A DNA stretch of 64,000 nucleotides from Anisus vortex. Its lineage: Eukaryota; Mollusca; Gastropoda; Planorbidae. The stretch lies in NCBI GenBank assembly GCA_949126835.1, contig OX421500.1:29429991-29493990 (forward strand). Reading direction: 5' to 3'. The position numbers and the translations under genes are program-made. Shown one piece after another: positions 22,106 to 34,299 of the stretch (position 1 is the first letter of the stretch; each line of letters starts with the position of its first letter). Below the pieces are notes generated by a model that did not search any database, was not told the origin of the DNA, and saw only the letters and a list, made by a program, of their open reading frames with translations.

Positions 22106-22706
22106 ACATAAAAGTACTGCGCGTTTGTTTATGTGCAAGTCTAAAAGAGACTCGGGAACTGCCCTTCTACGTTCGCTCCACTGGCTCCCCGTGAAAGCCA
22201 GAATTGAGTATAAAGTGGCGCTACTTTGCCATCAGTGCATTTTTAATAACGAGTTTCCGTCCTACCTCAAGGCACTAATCAGACCTTATGTCCCGCAAAG
22301 AATTCTTCGTTCTGCAAACTCATCGCTTCTGGAAGAGCCCCGTTTCTCTCTGACGACCGTTGGCCTTAGAGCGTTCTCAGTATCCGGTCCAAAGGTGTGG
22401 AATCAACTTCCCATTCAACTGAGGTGAACAAGCTCTACTGTTACTTTCAAAAAGAACTTAAAAACTCATTATTTCAATATTTACCTTCGATAACATTTAA
22501 CATGCTTTATAAGCTTACTGTCTTATTTATGGGTTGGGTCGGTTAATGCTACATTTATTTGTTTTGTCTTTTTTTTAATCATCAATTTAGCTCTGTCACC
22601 TGGCCTAGTGTAATATCCGTATTCTTAGTTGTATGTTAAACGCGCTCTGAGCTTACATTATGTTTGTTGGCAGCGCTATACAAATATTATTATTATTATT
22701 ATTATT
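22106..22706 (+). pseudogene. CR1-like ORF2 C-terminal fragment (copy 2)
   Basis: Equivalent of 18990-19595. Open from 22125 to a TGA at 22425-22427, where copy 1 has CGA (QLR then stop). The 3' terminus GCGCTATACAAATATT plus ATT run is kept. Confidence 0.8.
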
Positions 22707-22764
22707 TAAAATACTGAAAATGAAAAGTTTAAATTTAAAATATCGTGAATTACGTTACAATTTT

Positions 22765-23125
22765 TAGTTCTTCTACCCCTTCCCCTATTGGTGTAGCCTA
22801 CGCTCGTTTGAATCTGTGGCGCCTTCACTGTGGAATGGCTTACCTGAGACACTGAAAAACTCTGTGTCAAAAAAGGCATTGAAGAAGAATTTGAAGACTT
22901 TTCTTTTCAACTAAATTGATCAAATACACATCCATCAGCAAAAAACTTGTTTGAAACTATTTTAAAATGTTATTGTCGTTTCGTGCCTCCTTCGGCCAAA
23001 ACATTGTTTAAAACTATTTTAGAGTGTCATTGTCGTTTCGATTTTGTGAGCGCGCTGAGCATGCTTTTATTAGCATGGAGTGAGGCGCTATATAAATGAC
23101 CAATTAATTAATTAATTAATTAACT
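22765..23125 (+). pseudogene. second non-LTR 3' fragment (copy 2)
   Basis: Equivalent of 19655-20005, with a small insertion (GTAGCCTACGC against GTACGC) that breaks the frame. APSLWNGLPETLKNS remains readable. Confidence 0.7.
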
Positions 23126-23270
23126 TTAACAACTGTCAAACTTTCCTATAACATTATGTCAATTTTTTCAACTCCCCCCCTCAACCCATTCAAGCTAACA
23201 ATAAGTTACGGCCGGCAAATATGTTTGATAGGAATTAAAAAGGTCTACGAATAAATGTAAATCGGGTAAA

Positions 23271-23350
23271 AAATATAAGCATAGTCTAACTGGAGAATCG
23301 AACCCGGGTCGCACGCACAGCAGTCCTCTACGTTAACAAATTAGCTAGAG
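23271..23350 (-). repeat. tRNA-like (SINE head) segment, copy 2
   Basis: Minus strand keeps the B-box-like CCCGGGTTCGATTCTCC, here closer to consensus than in copy 1. Confidence 0.45.
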
Positions 23351-24355
23351 AAGGCACATGTCAGATGTAAAAAGCTATTAGACAGTAAATAGGACTAGGC
23401 CTAAATAAGTCAGTGACACAATAGGGATCCGTGGGGACACAAACACGATCTTTTTATATATAGAGATTTTCAATGTTTTTAATGTATTATTCCAAACATT
23501 GTTTGACAAAAAAGTAAAAAAATATAGTTTGATGTTAACATTATCTAATATCCTCCATTTGTGTTACTATTTATAATAAACTATCGTTGCAAAATATAAT
23601 ATTGATTAATTAAAACAATGGTATGATAAACATTTTTTGTTAAAATTTTGAGCATTAAACTTAAATACTAAATAATTAAAGGTAAAATTATGTTATTCAT
23701 TGAAAAGACTGCAAATGAATAGATCCTAATATATATAGGCTACGTTAGATGATGTGTTTAATTCCCCCCCCCCCCCCCGCCCCTCAATAAAACTAACAGT
23801 ATATTACACTTCTGACTATTGTTATAAGGAAAATACGAATATACTGAATTTACATCTTTTCTAGTTTACCAGATTTCGAATTGACAATGTTAACATATTC
23901 TAATATATCTTACTTTGGTAGGCCTTTATAAGCAAATCATACATATTTTTAATGAAACATTCATTGAATTTTTAAAAAAGTGGATACTAATACAGTGTTT
24001 ATTATTTACAGTGTAGAGTATACTGCTACAGTGTATGCTATATACAGCGTAGTGTATACTGCTACAGTGAACACTATATACAGTGCAGTGTAATCTGCTA
24101 CAGTGTACACTATATACAGCTATTCATTGTTTAAACACAAAAAAAGTTTTAGAGGTTGTTTTTTTTTTCAAAAAAGTCAGATAAAAGAAAGTTAAAAATA
24201 GACCTTTAGTTTGGTGAAACTTCATCTAATTCTGTTATTATTTAAACGGCAAACTATTATCTGACTATTAGATAATTCGTAAATATGTATTTGTTTTTCT
24301 TTTTTTTTTATTTAATCTAAAATATATTGAAGTTTAATCTAAAATATATTGAAGA

Positions 24356-24442
24356 CGTTATAATCTAAATAAGCCGCGAGGGCCGCATACTATCATTTGT
24401 CCGCCCGCGCGTTACCCACTGGCTGTAGTTTGGACACCCCTG
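24356..24442 (-). mobile_element. hAT-type transposon terminus, copy 2
   Basis: Same terminus as at 21255-21341, CAGGGGTGTCCAAACTACAG on the minus strand. Confidence 0.5.
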
Positions 24443-24832
24443 CATTACATAAATTACACTTGGTCTTGCTTTAAATTATTTCTATCATCGGTGCGCAACA
24501 GTAGTTTAAACAAGAAATTAAACTTCTTTCTGCTGTAGTAAGCCTACGGGTATTCCCGAAACGTCATAACTGCGACGCAACAAAACACCGCTCTTGAAAG
24601 CCGCACTACATGTGGGTCGAGCAATGGCATGTTTTCACGGCCAAAATCAATATCTACGATAAATCTAATGTGTATTTTTGTTTAACGTCCATTTCCGATT
24701 TTTATTTGTGGGGCCGAAAAGCTGTAGATTTTTTTTTAGGTGAAACAAGTATTGCATTAAAACATGAAGATAATCGTTAGAGCGCTTTTGAAGAAAATTT
24801 CCAGACATATATATATATATATATATATATAC

Positions 24833-24896
24833 ATACAATTTTAACTCGTATTATAGTATAGGATATACATACAATTTTAACTCGTATTATAGTATA

Positions 24897-24956
<60 letters not shown>

Positions 24957-24960
24957 GTAT
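24833..24960. repeat. 36-bp doublet and long TA microsatellite
   Basis: ACATACAATTTTAACTCG..TATTATAGTATAGGAT occurs twice in tandem (about 24830-24900), followed by roughly 50 bases of TA dinucleotides. Confidence 0.85.
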
Positions 24961-25417
24961 TTATTTATATCTAAGTAGCCATGAAAGCTGTGATTGTAAC
25001 TTTTGAAGTTTGTTTAAATTTCGAGTACCATTTTTTTCTTATAAGCCTATTAGTATACTTAATATGAAATAACTGTATATTTGAGAAAGAGTTAAACAGA
25101 TAGGGCAATAAGCAATATAAATACAGAGCTACATAATAGATACAAAATACCGAGAAGATAGATGCAAAGCATAAGAGATTAAATAAATATGAAATAGATA
25201 TATATAATAGTACACAATATGTAGATATATATGCATGATGTACCTTCCTTTTCTTCATATTATTGTGGAGACCCAGTTAGGACCGAGAAAAAGTCTGGAC
25301 TGTACCTACATGTATAATTTTAAATCATCAGAAGCAAAAAAAACAACAGCAAAAATGACAGTTTCACTTGAGGTATTTAGCCCATCCCTTCAGTGAAAAT
25401 TTGAAAGCCGGCACAAT

Positions 25418-25457
<40 letters not shown>

Positions 25458-26180
25458 AAGAGAGAGAGAGAGAGAAAGACAGAGTGAGATATAGATTGAG
25501 ATTTGTTCGATATATATATATATAAATATATAGATTAATCAAAAAAGAAAGAGATACGTATAAACATACACAATGCAATATAAAACGAAATTTCATATAT
25601 GTTACACGAAATGTCTATTATTTGTAACTTTTTTATTCAGCTAACACCCATGATTTACCTGTACATGTGGTTTAGAAGGAATGTTTAATGTTTATATACG
25701 TTTTAATAATTTTAAGTCGGTAATCAGAATAAGTAGAATGAAATGAAAATGACGCTTAGCTACTGTTTTAAATTATTAGCCTAACAAAGAAATTCAGATG
25801 CAGCAAAGTAAATTGTTTTAGTCTTTTTATAATTCAAATTTTGTATTATAAATTGTTCCAAAGTGGTGTCTTTTATAGCTTTGTTGTAAACAGAAATGCG
25901 ACAATTTAGAACTACGTATAATTAATATCTTGGAAGAAAGTAAAACATAATGTATTTAATTGACATCTTCAACCTAGTATAACATTGCTCTAGGTATTTA
26001 ATTTGATTGAAAACTTAAAGTTTTAAGAATATGATACATTGAATAAAGTTTTAAAGAAAATATATCACTGCATAATAAGCGGGAAAATGGTAAGGTTTAG
26101 AATGAGTCACATCCAATATTGACCTATAGTTGACATTTCACAATTGATAATTATCGCAATTTTAGTAAGACGTAATGAGT
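24961..26180. other. AT-rich non-coding stretch with TA/GA microsatellites
   Basis: No gene recognised. Two short compound TA/GA microsatellites lie at about 25420-25475 and 25510-25530. Confidence 0.6.
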
Positions 26181-26183
26181 ACT

Positions 26184-26640
26184 CAAGTAGCTCAGACACC
26201 AGGCTAAAATAAGTATAGTAAACAGCAGACATCAATATAATTCGTGACTATATTAAATTGAAAGATAATTCTACTCTCTAGACTTACTCTCTCTAGCCAG
26301 ATAGCATAGATATTTCAGACACTAATAATTACAAATAAACAGAGACACAAGCTTACCTTTTTGAACTACATTATAATTTACTCATACATTGGTCGTATAA
26401 TTAGATCATTCTAATTCATTCCTTCATTACTTCCATTATAAACTTATTTATTCAGAGCAATCGTTAACTTATTAAGCCAAAACAAAGAGAACAGTTGATA
26501 TACAGTAACTCATTAGCCACTATAACCTTTGTTTCGTTGTAATGGTTGCAAATTTAAGTGTCGACTTTATAAGCTAAATTTAAAACAAAAATATCCACAA
26601 CCACACTTGTTGCATTTGAAGGTCAGGATGGATAGAATTA
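26184..26640 (+). repeat. segmental duplication, copy 1 (left part)
   Basis: Matches 29150-29600: both start AAGTAGCTCAG, share GTAAACAGCAGACATC followed by AATATAATTCGTG, share AGTAACTCAT.TGCCACTATAA and GAGCTAAATTT/AAGCTAAATTT, and run into GGTCAGGA/GATCAGGA. Divergence is considerable, so the duplication is old. Right of the minisatellite the match resumes at about 27660 (TTTAAAGCGGGTACTGTCCAC) against 29668. Confidence 0.75.
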
Positions 26641-27655
26641 GACCAACTACACTTCAAGTTCAGGACAGTGAGAATTAGATCAACTACACTTCAAGTTCAG
26701 GACAGATAGAATAAGACCAACTAACTACACTTCAAGTTCAGGACATATAGAATTAGACCAACTACACTTCAAGTTCAGGACAGATAGAATAAGACCAACT
26801 AACTACACTTCTAGTTCAGGACAGAGAGAATTAGACCAACTACACTTCAAGTTCAGGACAGATAGAATAAGACCAACTAACTACACTTCAAGTTCAAGAC
26901 AGAGAGAATAAGACCAACTACACTTCAAGTTCAGGACATATAGAATTAGACCAACTAAACTTCAAGTTCAGGACATATATAATTAGACCAATTACACTTC
27001 AAGTTCAGGACATATAGAATTAGACCAACTAAACTTCAAGTTCAGGACACATATAATTAGACCAATTACACTTCAAGTTCAGGACATATAGAATTAGACC
27101 AACTAAACTTCAAGTTCAGGACATATATAATTAGACCAATTACACTTCAAGTTCAGGACATATAGAATTAGACCAACTAAACTTCAAGTTCAGGACATAT
27201 ATAATTAGACCAATTACACTTCAAGTTCAGGACATATAGAATTAGACCAACTAAACTTCAGGTTCAGGACATATATAATTAGACCAATTACACTTCAAGT
27301 TCAGGACATATATAATTAGACCAACTAAACTTCAAGGTCAGGACATATATAATTAGACCAATTACACTTCAAGTTCAGGACATATATAATTAGACCAACT
27401 AAACTTCAAGTTCAGGACATATATAATTAGACCAATTACACTTCACGTTCAGGACATATAGAATTAGACTAACTACACTTCAAGTTCAAGACAGAGAGAA
27501 TTAGACCAACTACACTTCAAGTTCAGGACATATATAATTAGACCAACTACACTTCAAGTTCAGGACATATATAATTAGACCAATTACACTTCAAGTTCAG
27601 GACATATAGAATTATACCAACTACACTTCAAGTTCAGGACAGATAGACTTAGACT
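26610..27655 (+). repeat. 37-bp minisatellite, about 28 units
   Basis: Repeats of ACTTCAAGTTCAGGACATA..GAATTAGACCAACTAC. The period is 37 bp (checked at 27001 and 27038), with a 41-bp variant that has CTAACTAC. In the middle, units alternate (GAATTAGACCAACTAA then TAATTAGACCAATTAC), giving a 74-bp higher-order dimer. The duplicated segment at 29150-29700 has a single related unit (about 29580-29612), so the array grew from one unit after the segmental duplication (inference). Confidence 0.9.
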
Positions 27656-27884
27656 TTACTTTTTAAAGCGGGTACTGTCCACAGTCACCGTGATATAGAA
27701 ACACATTTTTACAAGAACTAAAATAATAATATTTAAATAAGTTGTGTTACTAACATCATAATGATAAAAGAGCTTAATTATACTTTTATTTTTAGGTTAA
27801 ATATTGTCTGTCATTCATGACAGCAAGAAACTTTATTTTAATTTATTTTATTTTATTTTATTTTTACAGGTTAGTCTTGATTTG

Positions 27885-28272
27885 GAGGTTTTATTGTTGT
27901 ATCAGTTGATAAAAAAGAAACTGAACTAAATGAACGGAATTTTCGAGATTCTAATTACAAGCTGAATAATTGTAATACCATTGGTAAAGACAATAGCTTA
28001 ATTCTTACAACGTCTGAGATAAACACTCCAAAAATTATCAATCATGGAAGTCAAATTGTACACTTTCTGAACCTGTATCGACGTCCTTACCGTCCAAAGA
28101 TATTACCCTTAAGTCCAATTACAGAAAGGGAATTTATTATTTTACCCTGCAAAAGAGCGGACGAGCACTTGTTTCAAAAGGTAAACTTTAAAAATATATT
28201 GTTTATTATATGTATATGTTATATGTTCATGTTTAATGTCTATTTTGTTTCTGTTTTTAAACTACGCACCAA
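27885..28272 (+). other. unrecognised open frame, possible exon
   Basis: The plus frame is open for about 129 codons from just after a TGA (27882-27884) and has no Met start: FGGFIVVSVDKKETELNERN at its start and ITEREFIILPCKRADEHLFQ near 28120-28178. An acceptor-like pyrimidine tract ending TTTTTACAG lies just upstream (27862-27870) and a donor-like AAGGTAAAC follows the region at 28178-28186. It sits between a receptor-family duplication and an RT fragment. I do not recognise the family; it may be an exon remnant or chance. Confidence 0.25.
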
Positions 28273-28735
28273 AAATATAGTGTAACAAGCTAAATAGAAG
28301 ATTTTATTTATGCAAGATATACCGATGAAACCAGTTATGTGTTTATTAAAAGGCTTGTATAATGAAATCGGGGTGACCGATCTGAAATCAGTCTTTATAT
28401 TCTGAAATTAATAATAGAAATTTCAAGCATTATCTTACTAATATTGTTAGTATAAATTATACATTTACTTAATATCAAAGAGCTTCAAAACAGAGAAATA
28501 CACACACTCTGTTTGATAATTCAATCTTGTGTCTGTCTTATCTATAGCTTACTTTTCTAGTTGCTGTAATCTACACATTTCTTTATTCTGTAATTGTTGA
28601 TTGCGTGTTTCTGCTAATTCTGTGTTAATATGACATAACCACAGCAAGCAGCAATAAAATTACAAATCGATATTCTTACTAAATACAATATAACTAGCCC
28701 AGTTGAAAACATTTGACAATCCACTAAAACAAACT
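28273..28735. other. AT-rich non-coding stretch
   Basis: Nothing recognised. Confidence 0.6.
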
Positions 28736-29140
28736 AACAAGGAATAATGGATAATTTTGAGCCTACAAAACAAACATCAAATAAAATTAACAAATGTTGG
28801 TTCAATACTAAACTAAAGAGACTTTGTAAACAAAAATAAAATTAATTTAAGGCAACTAATTCAATTAGACTACAAAGGAAATACCTGCATATTAAACATT
28901 TAACTCAGAAACTAAGCAGACAGCTGCAGAATGAATATGTTAACAATGTAATTTCTAAACATAATAATAAAAACTTATGGCCCTACATTAAATCAAGAAA
29001 AATGGACACTACAGGCATAGCTCCAATAAAAGGCAAAAACAATGAAGCATATTTCAGCAATGAAACTAAAGCTAACATCCTAAATACACACTTTGCATCA
29101 TATATTTTGTTCAAATCCAGGTGACAAAGAAATCTCCAGA
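28736..29140 (+). pseudogene. non-LTR retrotransposon fragment between endonuclease and RT
   Basis: One plus frame with a few stops reads NKCWFNTKLKRLCKQK, then LHIKHLTQKLSRQLQNEYVN, NNKNLWPYIKSRKMD, TGIAPIKG and ILNTHFAS. This is the WFN..L..L.R.K, LW.YIKS and LN.YF segment that joins the endonuclease to the RT in many animal non-LTR elements. No catalytic residues are included. It is inserted between the two halves of the duplicated receptor-flanking region. Confidence 0.7.
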
Positions 29141-29149
29141 AATGTATTA

Positions 29150-29700
29150 AAGTAGCTCAGAGATCAGACAAAAATAATTATAGTAAACAGCAGACATCAA
29201 TATAATTCGTGCCAAAGTTAAGTATACGCCTTATACTTACTATCTCTAGGAAGATAAATTGGATGTTTAAGACACTATTAATTTAAAAAGAAAGAGATAC
29301 AATAATTAGTGTTTGCCATAAAGAATAATTTAGTCCAATATTTGTCCTATAATTAGATCATTATAATATATTCCTTCACTATTTCCATTATAGGCCTATA
29401 TAAATTAATTCAGACTAATAGTTATCTTAATTAGCCGATACAAAAAGAAAGGTAGATATATAGTAACTCATTTGCCACTATAATCTTTTTTTTTAATTGT
29501 AATTTTTCTGTAAGTTAAATATCGATTCCATGAGCTAAATTTAAAACAAAAAATACCTACAACTACCGTGCTGCATTAAAAGATCAGGACAGATAAAGTT
29601 AGGCCAACAACATTTGCGGGAGATATGCGAAGATTTTTTTTTCATGAATTGGTTGAACGTAGGACTATACTGTTTAAAGCAGGTACTGTCCACTGACTTC
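29150..29700 (+). repeat. segmental duplication, copy 2
   Basis: Partner of 26184-26640 plus 27655-27690. Ends with TTTAAAGCAGGTACTGTCCAC at about 29667-29690. Carries a single minisatellite-like unit. Confidence 0.75.
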
Positions 29701-29737
29701 TGATTGTAGGTTAGCAAGGGACTTATTATTTTATTAT

Positions 29738-29992
29738 CATGAGATTTCTGCTTTTTCTGATTTTGAACCGAAATGTGTTTTTTATTTTTGTTAAAGAGAT
29801 AACATCTGGATAAGTTTAAACAAGTTTAATTGTATCGTCTGGAATAATTAAAGCCTATAGTGCGGTGAGTTCTACAGTCTTTCAAAGGGCACTTAATAGA
29901 ATCTCTCTTGCACCTTACGTAACATTGAGTCGTAAGTTTGCAATAATTTTAAAATATTCGTTTAGTAAAAGACGAAACTAACAAATGAATTG
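29738..29992 (+). pseudogene. GPCR gene remnant (internal deletion)
   Basis: The left part (29700-29820) matches the sequence before the receptor exon at 30640-30700, sharing TTCTGATTTTGAAC and AGATAACATC. The splice-acceptor CAG of the better copy reads GAG here. The right part (about 29905-29980) encodes APYVTLSRKFAIILKYSFSK and a stop, matching LYVTLSPKFARTFKDLFKI at the end of the receptor at 31703. Helices 1-6 are deleted. Confidence 0.65.
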
Positions 29993-30681
29993 ATCAATTA
30001 AAAACAAAATATTATATAGATGTAGGCCTATTTATACAACTGTTTCATTTTTAAACTGTACGAATTTATATCGCATGTGTAGCTAAAATGTTTCGTATAA
30101 AACAAATTTCATTTCTGTACAATAATGCAATAAATATATATATATATAATCTTATATATAGTTATACTCATTTATTTATTTCGTAATTTGTATTTTCTAA
30201 ATTGCTGTAAAATAGTTTCTTTGTTGTTGTTGTTGTTTTTATTTTCGACCCATTTAGTTTAGAAAAAAAAATAATTTGAATATATTTGGTCAGGCAAATA
30301 AAAAACAGGACGATTGACTTAAATTTAATTGTTTTTATTAATTCGGCCTTAAAACCATACCACTAATTGTTGCTTAGCTGTTATATTATATTAGTGTGGC
30401 ATACATCTGCCAAAATTTAGTTGTTAATGCTAAAAATATAAATATATTAAATGTGCCCCCCCCCCACATACAACTAAAACTCTAATTGGTGAGAAATAAT
30501 ATTTTTTTATAAATATTAATTTTTACATATTAACAAGTATATGTATTAGCTTTTTAATTTTTTTTTTTTTTTGTTTTGATTACTTTTGGTTGTATGCTAA
30601 GCAATTGACTTTTTTAATTTTATTATTGTTAGCTTTCTCCTGTTTCTGATTTTGAACTAAAAAAATAATTTCTTTTAAACA

Positions 30682-31703
30682 GATAACATCAGGACGCCCA
30701 TCACACAAGAAGAATAGAACAGAAGAATATATTTTAGAAGTCAGTGATGACGTGTATCAAGCTTGCAAAATCTTTTTAAACTGTGTATTAGCAGTTTTAC
30801 TCTGTTTTATAGGTATAGTTGGAAACATATTAAATATTGCTGTTTTATCGCAACATGCGATGATCAACACAACAAATTTAATTCTTTTCTATCTTGCTAT
30901 ATCTGACTTGATATTTTCTTTTCTTACAATATTGTATTATATTTCTGACATAATACTGTATTTTAACAGATATTTGTCAAATTCAATGAAATCTTGTTAT
31001 TATGATATAGTTAATCCAATTCGATATTTAAGTATTTATACCAGCACTTACTTTGTAACAATGTTATCCGTAGAAAGAATGATAGCTGTATGTTTTCCAT
31101 TTTCTGTTGCAATAATTGTTACACCTTTTAGAATAAAATGTTTATGTATCTTTATTACATTTTTACTAGCAGGTTTAGCATCTCCATTATATGGCTGGTT
31201 CTATTTAGAGTATGGACTGTTGAACAACGTCACGGTTATTGAGATACGTTTTACAGAATTTCTGTTGAAAAATTACGAAATATTAACACAGTTTTATTTT
31301 AGCATTTTTTTTAAATTTCTTCTCAATGGCTATTCATGTTACTATAGTTCTGTTTTGCTCAGCAATGACTATTCTGTCTTTAGTAAAATCTTCGAAAAAC
31401 ATTCAAAATGTTTCAAATACTGCAAACGCGAAAAGAAGAAAAGGGATGAGGTCAGTGAAGACGAGTTTAATTTTATCTACGTCATTAATAATATTTGTCT
31501 TGGTGCCGTCTGGAATCATTGAAGGTATTTAGTTAATCGATATAAAAACTTTTCACATGGGGGCTAATGCACGTAACTTGCTTCAATTCGCTGAAGAGGA
31601 TCTTTACGTGATAAATTCTTCTTTTAACTTTATACTTTACGTAACATTAAGTCCGAAGTTTGCAAGAACTTTTAAGGATTTGTTTAAAATATATCGCTAC
31701 TGA
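30682..31703 (+). pseudogene. rhodopsin-class GPCR pseudogene (nearly full length)
   Basis: A seven-helix receptor of the plasma membrane, probably orphan/chemosensory type. The exon follows a splice-acceptor-like TTCTTTTAAACAG (ends 30681), so the true start may be in an upstream exon. Helix 1 has GIVGNILNIAVL with the conserved Asn, helix 2 LAISDLIFS with the conserved Asp, a Cys before helix 3 (KSCYY), and the end of helix 3 reads SVERMIAVCFPF, an ERM in place of DRY. Helix 4 and NVT glycosylation site follow. In a T8 tract (31305-31312) the frame shifts; helices 5-6 then read MAIHVTIVLFCSAMTI and SLILSTSLIIFVLVP. A TAG at 31530-31532 precedes helix 7 (LYVINSSFNFILY) in the same frame, ending at TGA 31701-31703. 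One frameshift plus one stop argue for a recent pseudogene, unless the T8 is a sequencing error. Confidence 0.8.
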
Positions 31704-31914
31704 TAAATAAAATGATCAAGTGTCAAAAATATAATTATACAATTTGACTTGGTATTTATTACAGCGTAAGAATTTTATATTACAAGTGCACCTATTATTA
31801 CTCGATTTAATAAACCCTATATTTGCTTACTTTTTATTTATATGTTTTATCTTTTATTTGCTTTAATAACTTTCATTGCTGTTTTTTTTTATGGTTCACC
31901 TTTTTCTCATATAA

Positions 31915-31979
<65 letters not shown>

Positions 31980-33059
31980 TACTTGTTCATGCAAATAAAA
32001 ACGTGACTTGAACGTTTTATTAAAATACCATTGTATTTTTATTATTTTGGCTATAAAAACATTTCACTGTTTGGTGCATCACCATTATATGAGATTACAT
32101 TGATTTAAAAAGACTTTAATATAAAGTATTAATTAACTGACTCAATAAAACGTTTTTAGTTTTCAAAACTTGAAATTAATGTCTAAATTAAAAGCTTTTT
32201 TTTATTTTTTTATATACCATAGAAATAGACAGACATAAACAATAATGAAATTGTTCTTGTAATAAGTAAAATTATTATACTTTTAAATAAGGTAATCGAC
32301 TATAAAGTTTTTACAATAATAATTGTTTTTAATTTAAAACACAAAAACTAACAAATTGAATTTAATATATTGTGAAAAACACTAAATGTCTTACTAACAT
32401 GTTTGTTATTACGTTGCTAACAATAGCTTACCATATAATTAATTTAGATTTATGTCACTTGTTCTTTATAAAATTAGTTTTGGTAGATGTATATAAGAAA
32501 AAGAAGTCAAGTACAGTCAGCTCATTATACATTTTATTCGAACTGACTTTATTGACCTTATACATTTTTATACATAATTCTTAAATCACATTATATATTT
32601 TAACATTGTTAAATCTTTTGTGCATTATAATTTAATTCACAATTTTACTTTTCTAAGCATACCCATTTATAGGCCTAAACATTTCCATAAAGATGATGTT
32701 TTTTTAATGATTTTTTGTATTTGTTTTTAAATGTTTACTTAGATAATGTAATCCCATACAATTACTCTTAATGATGTAATGAATGTTTTTATTTGTACAT
32801 TACGTCACTATTGTACAACAGATATAAACGATAAAACCATCTTTTTATTGTGATCCTATTGGTGATAATATTGTTAAAAGATAAATAAAGAAATGATGAA
32901 CATATTTCATGTAGCCATTTTCGCTGTATTTTATGTTGATTATTGATTTGAAGGGTGAAAAAGTACAATGTTGCATTTCTTTGTTTTTATTAGATTTTTT
33001 ACTGGTTCTTTTTTATTCTCTAAAGTAAACCAATATTAAAATTACGCATTCAAATCAGT
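31704..33059. other. AT-rich non-coding stretch with TA microsatellite
   Basis: No gene. TA dinucleotide run at about 31920-31977. Confidence 0.6.
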
Positions 33060-34012
33060 GCAGCCCATCTGGTCACGCGTAGGTCAAAGTGCAATTCTGC
33101 AACAGTTCTTCTGCTTCAGCTCCATTGGCTCCCTGTAAAAGCGAAGTTTAAATACAAAATGACAATACTTGGCCTCAGTGTTAACAAAATAATGAGACGC
33201 CATCTCATCTCAATGATCTAATCAAATTATACGTTCCGCAAAGGTCACTCATTGACGACCATTGGACTAAAATCCTTCTTTACATGACTTAAAACATCTG
33301 TAACTTGATCCTACTTCTGCTCAGGCGTGACCAGTTGTATCAATACTTTCAAAAAGAACGTTAAAACGTATTATTTTAATATTTACCTTCGTTAAAAATT
33401 AATTGTTTTAATTCTTCAGTTTTAATTATGTATTGAGTCGGTAAATACTGCATTATTCTGCAACAGTTCTTCTGCTTCAGCTCCATTGGCTCCCTGTAAA
33501 AGCGAAGTTTAAATACAAAATGACAATACTTGGCCTCAGTGTTAACAAAATAATGAGACGCCATCTCATCTCAATGATCTAATCAAATTATACGTTCCGC
33601 AAAAGTCACTCCTTGACGTCCATTGGACTAAAATCCTTCTCTACATGACTTAAAACATCTGTAACTTGATCCTACTTCTGCTCAGGCGTGACCAGTTGTT
33701 TCAATACTTTCAAAAAAGAACGTTAAAACGTATTATTTTAATATTTACCTTCGTTAAAAATTAATTGTTTTAATTCTTCAGTTTTAATTATATATTGAGT
33801 CGGTAAATACTGCATTATTTTGCTCTGTCTTTTATTATTATTTTAAGTTTTAAAATTATAACATTGCTCTAATCCGTTGGTGTAATCAAAAACTTATTAG
33901 ACAAGAGAATTTGTCTCCGTGCTCTATGCATGTTTTTGTTGCTCAATGTTGAATGCGCTCAGAGCTGACTTTATGCTCGTGTGCAGCGCTAAAATAAAGG
34001 TATTATTATTAC
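33060..34012 (+). pseudogene. CR1-like 3' fragment with internal tandem duplication
   Basis: Encodes broken pieces of the same ORF2 tail as 19008-19376 (LHWLPVKAKFKYKMTILGLS, then TFKKNVKTYYFNIYL) with several stops. The segment 33095-33455 is repeated at 33456-33816 almost exactly (about 361-bp period). The 3' terminus GCGCTCAGAGC...GTGCAGCGCT with a short TATT tail ends near 34012. Confidence 0.75.
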
Positions 34013-34215
34013 GTTTGTATAAAGACATGTTACGTTATTTTATACAATTTCTTTATTTCCTAAGTAATCTCAGAAGGGAAATTATACCGATCTATTTGAC
34101 TTAATTTTCCGATTTGATAAAAATTATAAGTAATTTATGTTATATATTTGTGACGTCATTGTTCGCAATATTGTTGCATCTCTGTTGGATTTTAATATAC
34201 TTAATACATACTTCG

Positions 34216-34299
<84 letters not shown>

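Larger units (their letters stand above)
21727..24832. repeat. 3.1-kb tandem duplication, copy 2
   Basis: Repeats 18608-21726 in direct orientation: same order of fragments, same hAT terminus (24442), same 36-bp array (24010-24117). Ends in a TA run at about 24809-24832. Copy-specific changes include a premature TGA in the CR1-like frame (22425-22427) and a 5-bp insertion in the second non-LTR fragment near 22797. Confidence 0.95.

Noticed and set aside
26610..27655. CRISPR array
   Set aside because: Units are directly abutting 37-bp repeats without unique spacers; it is a eukaryotic minisatellite.
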